Assembly (NCBI GenBank): GCA_947062675.1
Contig: CAMSQM010000033.1
Span: forward strand, 1 to 33,137
Reading direction: 5' to 3'
DNA length: 33,137 nucleotides
Origin: an uncultured Roseburia sp.
Lineage (GTDB): Bacteria > Bacillota > Clostridia > Lachnospirales > Lachnospiraceae
The notes below the pieces were generated by a model. The model was not told the DNA's origin and did not search any database. It saw only the letters and a program-made list of their open reading frames with translations. The translations under genes and the position numbers were made by a program. Position 1 is the first letter of the stretch; each line of letters opens with the position of its first letter. Shown here in pieces: positions 24,649 to 32,760 of this stretch.

Positions 24649-24764
24649 TCTAACTGTTTTCCTCCTTAAAAATATATGATATAAAGCCGCTTCTGTCCTT
24701 GTCGCTCAAGGGGCGCCGTATTCCGGAAAAATAAGCGCACTACGACCACCACAGTCATTCTAGG

Positions 24765-24770
24765 ATTATA
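24765..24770 (-). promoter_or_regulatory. Extended -10 promoter of tig
   Basis: TGCTATAAT on the minus strand with TATAAT at 24770-24765. No good -35 box. It lies downstream of the terminator at 24842-24883, so it is the likely start of the tig-clp-lon transcript. Confidence 0.6.
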
Positions 24771-24841
24771 GCACAGTGCCGGAAAAAATACCAGCTTTTT
24801 TTCAGAAATTCGAAAACCGCGGTAAATCTGTCTGAATATAA

Positions 24842-24883
24842 AAAGCACATCCCCTCCGGCAAAACCGTCCGGGGATGTGCTTT
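24842..24883 (-). terminator. Terminator of the 34-codon small gene
   Basis: AAAGCACATCCCC (24842-24854) and GGGGATGTGCTTT (24871-24883) form a 13-bp stem; inner CGG/CCG adds further pairs. On the minus strand it is followed by TTTTTATATT. It lies 16 bp after the small ORF stop. Confidence 0.85.
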
Positions 24884-24898
24884 CCGCCGTATTTGCGC

Positions 24899-25003
24899 TT
24901 ATCTGTCCGTGTAGAGGAAGCAGTCCCCGCCGTTCAGATACGCCATACCAACTGCGATCATCTCTGAATTCTCCACATAAAACTCTTTTAATTTTTTTAT
25001 CAT
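24899..25003 (-). CDS. Unrecognised 34-residue small protein
   Basis: The ATG at 25003 is preceded by GGGAGG with about 9-nt spacing. The peptide begins MIKKLKEFYVENSEMIAVGM, continues with AYLNGGDCFLYTDR, and ends with TAA at 24899. It has an amphipathic basic N-terminus, one Cys and several Tyr, but no clear membrane helix. A dedicated terminator follows, and a CTGTCAG/CTGACAG inverted repeat lies upstream, so it seems to be a real transcribed gene. It could be read through from the Gfo/Idh/MocA operon, since no terminator separates them. I know no family that matches. Candidate signalling peptide or small regulator; function unknown. Confidence 0.55.
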   Translation of the reverse strand: MIKKLKEFYVENSEMIAVGMAYLNGGDCFLYTDR

Positions 25004-25034
25004 TATCTTTTTCCTCCCTGTTATGCAATATTTT

Positions 25035-25060
25035 CTGTCAGTGGTGTTTTCATCTGACAG
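25035..25060. promoter_or_regulatory. Inverted repeat CTGTCAG-N12-CTGACAG upstream of the small gene
   Basis: Two 7-bp perfect arms (25035-25041 and 25054-25060). No U-tract follows on the minus strand, so it is more likely an operator or a 5' leader hairpin than a terminator. Confidence 0.45.
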
Positions 25061-25114
25061 GTATTATCTTACCGCAGAGTACGGGCGGATATCAGATATT
25101 TTATTAGCAGAAAT

Positions 25115-26095
25115 TCAGTCGATATTGACCTCCTGCGGATACCGCAGCCCCCACCGGGCGCGCAGCAGATCCATTGTCTCCATCACCCGGATACTCTCCG
25201 CCAGCGGCATCGAAACGCTCTCCAGCGCACCCTTTCCGATCTGCTCCACACACTCAAGGACTTCATATTCATAGCCGCTGATCTGCTCCGGCACCTCAAT
25301 CCGCTCAAGCAGCGTGTCATTTGTGTCAAAAACACTGACCGACTGCGGGTTATTGATATTTTCAACCACCAGATACCCCTGATCACCGTATATAATCCCC
25401 TTCCGGTCGGAGCGGGAATCGATTCCATGCGTCAGAACCGCCATTCTTCCATCTTTGTAAAAAATGGTAATGCTTTCCATCCTGTCGACGCCCGTCTCCG
25501 TAAAGGAAACAGAAGATTCGATTCTTTCCGTCTCCGCCCCGAAATGCATGAAAGCAAAATTAAGCCCGTACACACCGACATCCAGGAGCGCCCCTCCCGC
25601 CAGTTCCGGATCGGTGATGCGCCGGTTCCCGCTGATTACATAGGAAAGATTCGCGGTCAGAATATGCGGCCTTCCGATGATTCCGCTCATCAGCACCCCG
25701 TTAATCAGCTCCCTGGACGGCATATAGCGCGTCCAAATGGCTTCCGCCACAAAAACACCGGCCTCCGCCGCCCTCTTCCTGATGTCCTCCGCCTGTCCCG
25801 CATTCATTGTAAATGCTTTTTCGCAGAGAACCGGCTTTTTGTGCGCAATGCAAAGACACATATCCTCATAATGCCTGGAATGCGGCGTCGCGATGTAAAC
25901 CAGCTCCACCTCCGGGTCTTCCACCAGCTCTTCATAGCTCCCGTATGCTTTCTGAAAGCCGTGCCGCTGTGCAAACTGCTCCGCTTTTTCCTTTGAGCGG
26001 GACGCCGCCGCATAGCATTCCGCCTCCTCCATCCGTGAAAACGTCGCGGCAAGTGTCCCCGCTATACTTCCACAGCCAAGAATTCCGATTTTCAT
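25115..26095 (-). CDS. Gfo/Idh/MocA family NAD(P)-dependent oxidoreductase
   Basis: 326 residues. N-terminal Rossmann fold begins KIGILGCGSIAGTLA (G-x-G-x-x-A), with the substrate-domain motif LCEKAFTMN where the usual EKP is EKA, and IATPHSRHY before it. The C-terminal alpha/beta domain has GGALLDVGVYGLN. The best matches in my memory are the dihydrodiol dehydrogenase-like members that oxidise sugars or related polyols; substrate undetermined. AGAGGGGG lies before the ATG. Last gene of the minus-strand operon that begins with the serine hydrolase; 43 bp after the aldo/keto reductase. Confidence 0.9.
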   Translation of the reverse strand: MKIGILGCGSIAGTLAATFSRMEEAECYAAASRSKEKAEQFAQRHGFQKAYGSYEELVEDPEVELVYIATPHSRHYEDMCLCIAHKKPVLCEKAFTMNAGQAEDIRKRAAEAGVFVAEAIWTRYMPSRELINGVLMSGIIGRPHILTANLSYVISGNRRITDPELAGGALLDVGVYGLNFAFMHFGAETERIESSVSFTETGVDRMESITIFYKDGRMAVLTHGIDSRSDRKGIIYGDQGYLVVENINNPQSVSVFDTNDTLLERIEVPEQISGYEYEVLECVEQIGKGALESVSMPLAESIRVMETMDLLRARWGLRYPQEVNID

Positions 26096-26138
26096 CCTGT
26101 TCCCCCTCTGTTTACGTCATATTTTTATCTGATTCCCG

Positions 26139-27317
26139 TCACCACAGTTTCAGCAGCCGGACCGCCCCCTTCATCAGCCGGTAGGGAACCGTCTCCAGCT
26201 CCCTTGCCGCCTGCGCGAGCTCTCTGCGTATTTCAATCTGCTGCGGGCAGTGGCTCTCACACTTTCCGCATCCGACGCACTGGGAAGCACTGCCCGTGTC
26301 CCTGCGCATCGCCGTGCACTGCAGATAATCCTGCCTGCCGGATTTTTTCCCCTCGGAATACATCGCATTATAGCAGCGGAAAGTTCCCGGAATATCGACT
26401 CCTTTCGGACATGGCATACAGTATCCGCAGCCCGTGCAGCCCACTTTCACGCTTTTCGTAATCTCCTGCTTCACCTTCTCCACCAGCGCATGGTCCGACC
26501 GGGTCATACAGCCCGGACACGCATCCGCCGCCGTTTTCAGATTCTGCTCCACCATCTCCATGGAGTTCATCCCAGAGAGAACGCAGGTGACCTCCGGCTG
26601 GTCATAAAGCCAGCGGAAAGCCAGCTCCGCGGGCGTGCGCCCCTCCGGATCCCGCCGGAATACTTCCTTTGCGGACTCCGGCAGAAGGTCGACAAGCCGC
26701 CCGCCGCGCAGCGGCTCCATGATAATAACCGGAAGCCCTCTGGCGTGCGCATATTTCAGTCCGCCGGCTCCTGCCTGCGAGTGCTCGTCCATATAATTGT
26801 ACTGAATCTGGCAGAAATCCCAGTCGTACGCGTCGACGAGCTGTTTAAAAACATCCGTCCTGCCGTGATAGGAAAAACCGATATTGCGGATCTGTCCGGA
26901 CGCAAGCTTTCCTTCAATCCACTCCACAATTCCCATCTTTTTCAGCTTCTCCCAGGTCGGAACGTCTGTGAGCATATGCATCAGATAAAAATCTATGTAC
27001 GTTGTCTGAAGACGCTTCAGCTCCTCCGCAAACAGTTTCTCCACACCGTCAATGGATTTTATCAGATAATGCGGGAGCTTCGTCGCAAGAAAGATTCTTT
27101 CGCGGCACCCGCCGCGGCGCAGGATCTCCCCCACCGCGGTCTCGTTCCCCGGATAGACATACGCCGTATCCAGATAGTTCACGCCTCCCTCTATCGCCGC
27201 CATTACCTCACGCTCCGCCCGGTCGATATCGATGACGCCGCCCTTTCTGGCAAAACGCATACACCCGTATCCGAGAACGGAAATATCATTCCCTTTTTTG
27301 TCTTTGCGGTACTGCAT
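26139..27317 (-). CDS. Aldo/keto reductase with C-terminal 4Fe-4S ferredoxin domain
   Basis: 392 residues from the ATG at 27317 (AAGGAGG ahead); the frame continues upstream without meaning. The AKR barrel carries the catalytic tetrad: Asp and Tyr in YLDTAYVYPG, Lys in LATKLP and His in FYLMHML. From about residue 290 come two iron-sulfur Cys clusters: C-x2-C-x2-C-x3-C in CTGCGYCMPCPKGVDIP and CVGCGKCESHCPQQ. This fusion is common in anaerobic Firmicutes and is thought to couple the reductase to ferredoxin-type electron carriers. It is placed between nadE and the Gfo/Idh/MocA gene, suggesting a shared redox context. Substrate unknown. Confidence 0.93.
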   Translation of the reverse strand: MQYRKDKKGNDISVLGYGCMRFARKGGVIDIDRAEREVMAAIEGGVNYLDTAYVYPGNETAVGEILRRGGCRERIFLATKLPHYLIKSIDGVEKLFAEELKRLQTTYIDFYLMHMLTDVPTWEKLKKMGIVEWIEGKLASGQIRNIGFSYHGRTDVFKQLVDAYDWDFCQIQYNYMDEHSQAGAGGLKYAHARGLPVIIMEPLRGGRLVDLLPESAKEVFRRDPEGRTPAELAFRWLYDQPEVTCVLSGMNSMEMVEQNLKTAADACPGCMTRSDHALVEKVKQEITKSVKVGCTGCGYCMPCPKGVDIPGTFRCYNAMYSEGKKSGRQDYLQCTAMRRDTGSASQCVGCGKCESHCPQQIEIRRELAQAARELETVPYRLMKGAVRLLKLW

Positions 27318-27376
27318 GGAATCCTCCTTATCCCCGGTCCTGCCGGCCCTGCCCGTTCCTTTGTCTGTCTCCCGGC

Positions 27377-29290
27377 CTATCCCAGCTCCTCCAGCTCCTG
27401 AAGCCAGATGCGGGCGCAGGCATCCGACGGCATCCGCAGATCCCCGCGCGGCGAAACGGCGACGCTGCCGACCTTCGGCCCGTCGGGCAGGCAGGAGCGC
27501 TTGAACTGCTGGCTGAAAAACCGCCGGTAAAAAGTTTTCAGCCATTTCAGAATATCCGCATCCTCATATCTCCCCGCAAAAGCCGTTTTCGCCAGACGGT
27601 AGATTTTGGCGGGCGGAAAGCCCTGACGGAGCATCTGATACAGGTAAAAATCGTGAAGCTCATAGGGGCCCACAATATCCTCTGTTTTCTGTGAGATTTT
27701 TCCATCCTCCGGCGGCAGCAGCTCGGGCGACACCGGCGTGTCGAGCACATCCGAAAGCACGGCGCAGAGCGCCTCATCGCCGCAGGTATCGGCGTAATAG
27801 CGCACCAGATGGCGCACCAGGGTCTTGGGCACCGAGGCGTTGACCCCGTACATGGACATGTGATCGCCGTTGTACGTCGCCCAGCCCAGCGCGAGCTCCG
27901 AGAGATCGCCTGTTCCGATTACCATTCCGCCCGTGCGGTTCGCAAGATCCATCAGAATCTGGGTCCGCTCCCGCGCCTGTGCGTTTTCATAAGTTATATC
28001 ATGTACTGCCGGATCCTGCCCGATATCCCGGAAATGGACGCCAACCGCCTCCCGGATGGACACCTCCGCAAAGCTGGCCCCGAGACACTGTATCAGACTG
28101 ACCGCGTTCCGGTAAGTGCGGTCCGTCGTCCCGAATCCCGGCATCGTCACCGCGTGAATTCCGCCACGTTCCATCCCCAGCAGATCAAACGCCCTCGCTG
28201 TGACGAGCAGCGCCAGCGTGGAATCCAGGCCGCCTGAGATCCCCACCACCGCCGTCCCGCAGCCGGTGTGCTCCAGACGCTTCTTTAAACCCATCGCCTG
28301 AATGGACAAAATCTCATCGCAGCGCTTTTCCCAGTCCGCACGTCCCCGCGGCACAAACGGCATCGGGTCGACCGCGCGCGTCAGAACGGTCTCCTCCATT
28401 TTCAGCGAAAACGGAATCTGCAGATAACCGTCCCTGTGGGTCTCGAACGTCCCCATCCGGCGGCGCTCTGACAAAAGCTTTCTGACATCAATTTCTGTAC
28501 AGACTGTTTCATTGCGAAACCGCGCGGACTCCCCGAGCAGAACGCCGTTTTCCGCGATCAGGTTGTGACCGGAGTAGACGACGTCCTGGGTGGACTCCCC
28601 CTCCCCCGCGCTGGCGTAGACATAGCCGCAGAGCAGGCGCGCGGACTGGCCCTGGACCAGCTCTCTGCGGTAGACGTCTTTTCCCGTCGTCTCGTCCGAG
28701 GCGGAGAGATTGACGATCACGCTGGCGCCGTTTAACGCGTGGCGGATCGAGGGGGGCGCGGGCGACCACAGATCCTCGCAGATCTCCGCCGCGACGACCA
28801 GCTCCGGCAGCTCCCCGCACTCAAACAGCAGCTTCGTCCCCATCCGGACCTCCTGCGTGCCCGACAGACGCACCGGCACCGGTTCCTCCATCCCCCGCGC
28901 AAAATGACGCATCTCATAAAATTCATTGTAGGCCGGGATACAGGTTTTCGGGATCAGCCCCAGAATCCTGCCGCGGTTAATAGCCGCCGCGGCATTGTAG
29001 AGCTTTCCGTCGCAGGCGACCGGAAGCCCCGCAAAAATCAGCGCGTCCGTCCCCGCGGTCTCCGCGGCAATGGCGAAAAGCCCCTCCTTCGCCCCGGACA
29101 GCAGCTTCTCCTGCCAGAAAAGGTCCCCGCAGCTGTACCCCGTAATACACAGCTCCGGCAGCACAATGATTTTTGCCCCCGCATCCGCCGCTTCCCTGAC
29201 ACCGGATATAATAACTTCTGCATTATAGCGCGTGTCCGCCACCCTGATTTTCGGCGTGACCGCCGCAGTTTTCACAAATCCCTGTCTCAT
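27377..29290 (-). CDS. nadE: Glutamine-dependent NAD+ synthetase
   Basis: 637 residues, the length of the two-domain form. N-terminal nitrilase-like glutaminase domain with the catalytic Glu (LPELCITGYSCGDLF), Lys and Cys (EICEDLW). C-terminal ATP-pyrophosphatase domain with the P-loop GISGGLDSTLAL and the diagnostic GTGDLSELALGW and NGDHMSMYGVNASVPKTLV. It converts deamido-NAD+ to NAD+ with ammonia channelled from glutamine. The ATG at 29290 is chosen on AGGGAGAG and family length. It lies 46 bp after hsp33 and 59 bp before the AKR gene. Confidence 0.95.
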   Translation of the reverse strand: MRQGFVKTAAVTPKIRVADTRYNAEVIISGVREAADAGAKIIVLPELCITGYSCGDLFWQEKLLSGAKEGLFAIAAETAGTDALIFAGLPVACDGKLYNAAAAINRGRILGLIPKTCIPAYNEFYEMRHFARGMEEPVPVRLSGTQEVRMGTKLLFECGELPELVVAAEICEDLWSPAPPSIRHALNGASVIVNLSASDETTGKDVYRRELVQGQSARLLCGYVYASAGEGESTQDVVYSGHNLIAENGVLLGESARFRNETVCTEIDVRKLLSERRRMGTFETHRDGYLQIPFSLKMEETVLTRAVDPMPFVPRGRADWEKRCDEILSIQAMGLKKRLEHTGCGTAVVGISGGLDSTLALLVTARAFDLLGMERGGIHAVTMPGFGTTDRTYRNAVSLIQCLGASFAEVSIREAVGVHFRDIGQDPAVHDITYENAQARERTQILMDLANRTGGMVIGTGDLSELALGWATYNGDHMSMYGVNASVPKTLVRHLVRYYADTCGDEALCAVLSDVLDTPVSPELLPPEDGKISQKTEDIVGPYELHDFYLYQMLRQGFPPAKIYRLAKTAFAGRYEDADILKWLKTFYRRFFSQQFKRSCLPDGPKVGSVAVSPRGDLRMPSDACARIWLQELEELG

Positions 29291-29336
29291 CTCTCCCTCA
29301 TTTCTGTAAAACGTCAGGCCGTCCTGCCGGCCTGAT

Positions 29337-30215
29337 TCACGCTTTCCCGGCCCGCATTTTTCTGATTTCCTCAACTGAAAAATGATATGCCTGACTGCAG
29401 AACTGACATTTTACCTCAATTCCCTCTCCGTCATTGATAATATCGTCGAGATCTTTGCCGCTCAGGGTCGCAAGCGCCCCCGAAATCCGCTCTCTGGAAC
29501 AGTCACAGCAGAAGCCGGCCTCCAGCGTGTCCGTAATTTCCAGTCCGAACTCACCCAGGATAATTTCCAGAATCTGTTCCGGCGAATTCCCCGCCGCAAG
29601 CATCTCCGTGACGGATGCAATCTCCGTAATCTTTTGTTCCAGCCGGCTGACCACCTCATCCTTCGTGAAAGGCATCAGCTGCAGGATAAAACCGCCTGCC
29701 TGCTTTACGCTTCCATCCCGGTCCACAAGCACTCCCAGCCCAACCGCGGACGGAATCTGCTCTGAGGTGGCAAAGTAATAGGTCAGATCTTCCGCAATTT
29801 CTCCTGTCTGCAGGGCAATCTGGCCCACATACGGCTCTTTCATCCCCAGATCCCTGATCACGCTGAGCACTCCCAGCCCCAGCGCCCCTCCGACATCCAG
29901 CTTTCCCTGTGCATTCGGCGGCAGTTCCACAGAGGCCACCGACGGAAATCCCTTGACATGGCCGGACGCGTCCGCCGTGACCGTCAGCCCTTTTGCAGGA
30001 CCGCCACACTGAATCTGCACTGTCAGAAGGTCTTTTTCGCCCTTCATCATACTTCCCATCATCGCGGCACCGGCGAGCAGTCTGCCAAGCGCCGCCGTGA
30101 TCACGGGGCTCGTCTGATGATGCACCCGTGCATCCTCCGTCATCTGACGCGACGTGATGGCAAACGCCCGTATCTGACCCTCTGCCGCCGTCGCCCTGAC
30201 AATATAATCTCCCAT
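29337..30215 (-). CDS. hslO: Redox-regulated chaperone Hsp33
   Basis: 292 residues. The N-terminal domain has the family pattern MGDYIVRATAAEGQIRAFAI and the GGPAKGLTVTADASGHVKG block. The C-terminal zinc-binding switch is intact: C-x-C in FCCDCSRERI and C-x2-C in CQFCSQAYHF. Under oxidative stress the four Cys form disulfides, zinc leaves and the protein becomes an active holdase. The start ATG at 30215 follows GGGAGG; the preceding ATG at 30245 is less likely. It is 38 bp after the methyltransferase. Confidence 0.96.
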   Translation of the reverse strand: MGDYIVRATAAEGQIRAFAITSRQMTEDARVHHQTSPVITAALGRLLAGAAMMGSMMKGEKDLLTVQIQCGGPAKGLTVTADASGHVKGFPSVASVELPPNAQGKLDVGGALGLGVLSVIRDLGMKEPYVGQIALQTGEIAEDLTYYFATSEQIPSAVGLGVLVDRDGSVKQAGGFILQLMPFTKDEVVSRLEQKITEIASVTEMLAAGNSPEQILEIILGEFGLEITDTLEAGFCCDCSRERISGALATLSGKDLDDIINDGEGIEVKCQFCSQAYHFSVEEIRKMRAGKA

Positions 30216-30253
30216 TTTAACCTCCCTTATCACTCCTGCCGCCATTTTCCCGT

Positions 30254-31231
30254 TTATTCTTCCGCTTCCTTCTTTTTCCCGCTCTCCTGCGCAATAAAAC
30301 AGATCCGCCCGCTCTTCTCCCCGACCGGTTGCCGCGTAAACGCGTCATACGCTCCCACAAACTTCATACCCGCCGCCGTGAGCAGGCGCTTAATCACCTC
30401 TGGCGAATACGCGCGCTGGTAATGCGTCTCCTCAAAACGCCGGTAGAGACCGCTCTCCTCCCGGATAAAAAAAGTCAGGTCGTACTCATTGATCTGTGTC
30501 TCCCTGTCATAGTAATTTTCCCAGATAAAACTCCCCTCGTCCCGGTTCTCACAGATGGTCGTCTCTCCCAGCAGCTCCTCATATTTGTATACTGTGTTCA
30601 GATCAAAGAGAAACATACCTCCCGGATCCAGATAATTATTCACAAGCGAAAAAATCTTCTGAAGCTCATCCTCCTCCAGAATATAATTCAGGGAATCGCA
30701 GATACTCACCACCGCCCGCACCGTACCGAACAGCTCAAACTCCCGCATATCCTGCAGAAGATACAGAATATCGCTGCCTCCCCCGCAATCGTCCCCCGCT
30801 CCGCAGCAGTCACTGCCGTCCTCATCTGCACTTCCACCGCAGGAGGCTGCACTGCCGTCTTGGTCTGCAATGCCGTCCTGGTCTTCGCTGCCACCGCAGG
30901 GAGCTGCATTGCAGTCCTGGTCTGCATTGCCGTCCTGGTCTTCGCTGCCGCCGCAGGGAGCTGCACTGCCGCAGTAATCTGTACTGCCGCAGTGATCTGC
31001 ACTGCGTGCAGCCTCAAGCATTTCTTCCGACCCGTCCACGCCGATCATATCGTATCCGGCCTGCGCGAGCAGCCTTGTCATTCTCCCGGTACCGCATCCC
31101 AGATCGAGCACAAGCCCGTCCCGGATTCCATACTCTTCCAGCAGACCGGTCAGATACCGGCTCCACTCCTCATAAGGGACATTGTCCATAAACATGTCAT
31201 ATACCCGGGCAAAACTACTGTACGCTTCCAT
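30254..31231 (-). CDS. Class I SAM-dependent methyltransferase with Cys/Gly/Asp repeat insert
   Basis: 325 residues from the ATG at 31231, chosen because homologues begin M-E-A-Y-x-S-F-A; an ATG at 31252 has a second possible site. Motif I VLDLGCGTGRMTRLL, motif II MIGVDGSEEMLEAA, and later ILYLLQDMREFEL and VVSICDSLNYIL identify the family (UbiE/Methyltransf_25-like). Between the motif II helix and ILYLLQ, where homologues have only a short loop, there are about 78 extra residues rich in Cys, Gly, Asp, Ser and Ala, made of 19-residue units beginning CGGS. The insert sits on the protein surface next to the SAM pocket; it might bind metal or be neutral. Two genes of the operon flank it (serine hydrolase before, hsp33 after). 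Confidence 0.85.
   Translation of the reverse strand: MEAYSSFARVYDMFMDNVPYEEWSRYLTGLLEEYGIRDGLVLDLGCGTGRMTRLLAQAGYDMIGVDGSEEMLEAARSADHCGSTDYCGSAAPCGGSEDQDGNADQDCNAAPCGGSEDQDGIADQDGSAASCGGSADEDGSDCCGAGDDCGGGSDILYLLQDMREFELFGTVRAVVSICDSLNYILEEDELQKIFSLVNNYLDPGGMFLFDLNTVYKYEELLGETTICENRDEGSFIWENYYDRETQINEYDLTFFIREESGLYRRFEETHYQRAYSPEVIKRLLTAAGMKFVGAYDAFTRQPVGEKSGRICFIAQESGKKKEAEE
30842..30955 (-). repeat. Tandem 57-bp repeats coding the 19-residue insert units
   Basis: Two consecutive 57-bp copies (30899-30955 and 30842-30898) encode CGGSEDQDGNADQDCNAAP and CGGSEDQDGIADQDGSAAS. A third, diverged copy follows below 30842 (CGGSADEDGSDCC ...), and a half-copy precedes. In-frame tandem expansion is evident, with few differences between the two main copies. 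Confidence 0.85.
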
Positions 31232-31250
31232 CCGTTCCTCTCCCTCCGCC

Positions 31251-31326
31251 ATTCCGCCGCACTCCCCGGGCAGACGGCCACGCTCCCCTGTTTATTCCGC
31301 CGCACTCCCCGGGCAGACGGCCACGC
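31251..31326. repeat. 33-bp perfect direct repeat in the methyltransferase leader
   Basis: The same 33 bp (begins ATTCCGCCGCACTCCCCGGG, ends ACGGCCACGC) occurs at 31251-31283 and 31294-31326, 43 bp apart. On the minus strand each copy contains GGGGAGTGCGGCGGAAT, so the upstream ribosome-binding-like segment is duplicated. It fills most of the gap between the serine hydrolase stop and the methyltransferase start. Confidence 0.85.
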
Positions 31327-31332
31327 CTTCTG

Positions 31333-32196
31333 TCAGAGCTGCGCGCAGACGTCATCGTAAAGCGCCCGCATCAGCCCGCCGCCATTTCTGCACTCCGCCA
31401 CCACGGATACCACGGCATCCCGGTCCGGCAGCACCACCGACAGCTGACAGTACTTTCCGTCAGCGCGGTAAGAATTATACTCTCCCCGCCAGAACAGATA
31501 CCCGTATGAATCATCCGACTGCGGCCGCGTGCTCTCTGCAATCCAGGACTCCCGCAACAGCTGCTTTCCGTTCCAGCATCCCTTCTGCAGATAAAACAGG
31601 CCAAACCGGTGCAGCTCCGACAGCGTCAGAAACAGGCCCCCCGCGCCGAACGTATTGCCCAGCGGATCGCTCTCCCACATCGGATTGCGGATACCCAGAT
31701 GTGAAAAAAGCCTCGGCGTAAGATAAGACACCAGATTGCAGCCCGCCCGCCGCTGAACAAGAACTCCTGCCAGATACGGTCCCACGTTGTTATACACAAA
31801 CTGTGTCCCCGGCTCATACACAAACGGAATTGCCAGCGACATTCTGACCCAGTTTTCCTCCCGGTAAAGCGGGCGCTGATCTCCCATAAGGCTGGCGTGC
31901 TCCTGCCCCAGGCACATTGTCAGCAGATCCCGCACCGTCGCCTTCTCCAGATTCCCGCTGACTTCCTCCGGCAGCTCATCCCGGAAAACATCCACGAGCT
32001 TTTCCTCCAGCGACAGCAGCCCTTCCTGAATTGCAAAACCGACCGCGCAGGATGTAAAACTCTTCGCCGCGGAATATACATTCCTTCTGCACTCCGGTTC
32101 CAGATGCCACGTGGCAGTATCCTTTCCTCCCTGCGTGACCCTGACGCCAAGGACGCCAAGCCCTTCCGTATCATTTACAAACTTTGTGATATCCAT
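31333..32196 (-). CDS. Serine hydrolase of the beta-lactamase (class C/PBP-like) family
   Basis: 287 residues. The catalytic S-x-x-K is at 42-45 (YSAAKSF) and the Tyr-x-Asn at 135-137 (FVYNN); the third motif (K/H-x-G type) is not clearly seen. No signal peptide, so it is probably cytosolic, unlike true beta-lactamases. The family includes esterases, D-amino-acid peptidases and beta-lactamase-like enzymes; shortness and lack of signal favour an esterase/amidase. An extended -10 promoter lies about 100 bp upstream. It is the first gene of the operon through to the Gfo/Idh/MocA gene. No antibiotic resistance should be inferred. Confidence 0.85.
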   Translation of the reverse strand: MDITKFVNDTEGLGVLGVRVTQGGKDTATWHLEPECRRNVYSAAKSFTSCAVGFAIQEGLLSLEEKLVDVFRDELPEEVSGNLEKATVRDLLTMCLGQEHASLMGDQRPLYREENWVRMSLAIPFVYEPGTQFVYNNVGPYLAGVLVQRRAGCNLVSYLTPRLFSHLGIRNPMWESDPLGNTFGAGGLFLTLSELHRFGLFYLQKGCWNGKQLLRESWIAESTRPQSDDSYGYLFWRGEYNSYRADGKYCQLSVVLPDRDAVVSVVAECRNGGGLMRALYDDVCAQL

Positions 32197-32292
32197 CTAA
32201 ATCTCTCCTGTCCGGCTTCTTATTCTAAAATGTCTCCCCGTTTTCCGCACCTGTCTTCACCGCGCAGAAATATACGGGAATATGCTTTCCAC

Positions 32293-32298
32293 ATTATA
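32293..32298 (-). promoter_or_regulatory. Extended -10 promoter of the serine hydrolase operon
   Basis: TGCTATAAT on the minus strand with TATAAT at 32298-32293, about 97 bp before the start codon. The -35 match is weak. Confidence 0.55.
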
Positions 32299-32434
32299 GC
32301 AGACATGGGACGTGTTTGCCACTATTTTCCGACAGACCGGATGTCCGATACTGGTAACGGACGAAAAATCACGCAGCTCTGACACGTTTCATTATTAATG
32401 ATATAACTGTGCAGGTCCTTCCGGACGCGAAAAA

Positions 32435-32466
32435 GCGCATGGTTTCCAATTTGCTGTTCCATGCGC
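32435..32466 (-). terminator. Orphan terminator
   Basis: GCGCATGG (32435-32442) and CCATGCGC (32459-32466) pair perfectly, with TTTTT following on the minus strand. No gene is seen between it and the TPR gene terminator at 32761-32797, so what it ends is unclear; it may end a small RNA from about 32500-32750. Confidence 0.6.
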
Positions 32467-32643
32467 CTTCATGCTGTTTGATTGATATTAAATTGTTTCA
32501 AATCGAAAGAAGACGTACTAAATGCACTGAATGATACAAAGAAATGTTCGACAGGTTAAAAAAACCGGTTATTGATAATAAAATCATGTTTTATGGGAAA
32601 ATACCATAGAAAATCCCGAATAGGGTTTTTTATACCTGAATAC

Positions 32644-32663
32644 ATACATGCAGCATGTATAAT
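32644..32663 (+). promoter_or_regulatory. Palindrome overlapping a -10 box
   Basis: ATACATGC-A-GCATGTAT is a perfect 17-bp palindrome at 32644-32660. Its last three bases overlap TATAAT at 32658-32663, upstream of the 22-codon ORF. This is the position of a repressor operator. No good -35 box is visible. Confidence 0.5.
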
Positions 32664-32680
32664 ATAAAAGGATGGTAACA

Positions 32681-32749
32681 ATGACAGAACAGGATTTATC
32701 AGAGCTGGAAAAACGGTCTGAATATGAAACAGAGACTATTTTCAAATAA
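32681..32749 (+). CDS. Candidate 22-residue ORF downstream of the palindrome
   Basis: ATG at 32681 with AAAGGATGG before it; the peptide (begins MTEQDLSELEKRSEYETETI) is hydrophilic and acidic. It stops at TAA and is followed by a strong hairpin 12 bp on. It may be a truncated remnant of a longer regulator or a genuine small ORF. No family recognised. Confidence 0.35.
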   Translation: MTEQDLSELEKRSEYETETIFK

Positions 32750-32760
32750 TGCCGGTATTA

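Noticed and set aside
26250-27401. 383-codon plus-strand frame opposite the aldo/keto reductase
   Set aside because: Shadow frame; the minus-strand protein has catalytic residues and iron-sulfur motifs.
30329-31360. 343-codon plus-strand frame with Val/Ala/Cys repeats
   Set aside because: Antisense reading of the methyltransferase repeat insert.
31333-32196. Reading the serine hydrolase as an antibiotic-resistance beta-lactamase
   Set aside because: No signal peptide and no clear third beta-lactamase motif; many esterases share the S-x-x-K and Y-x-N motifs.
32387-32470. 25-codon minus-strand frame starting at the ATG near 32470
   Set aside because: It is formed by the terminator hairpin itself and has no ribosome binding site.
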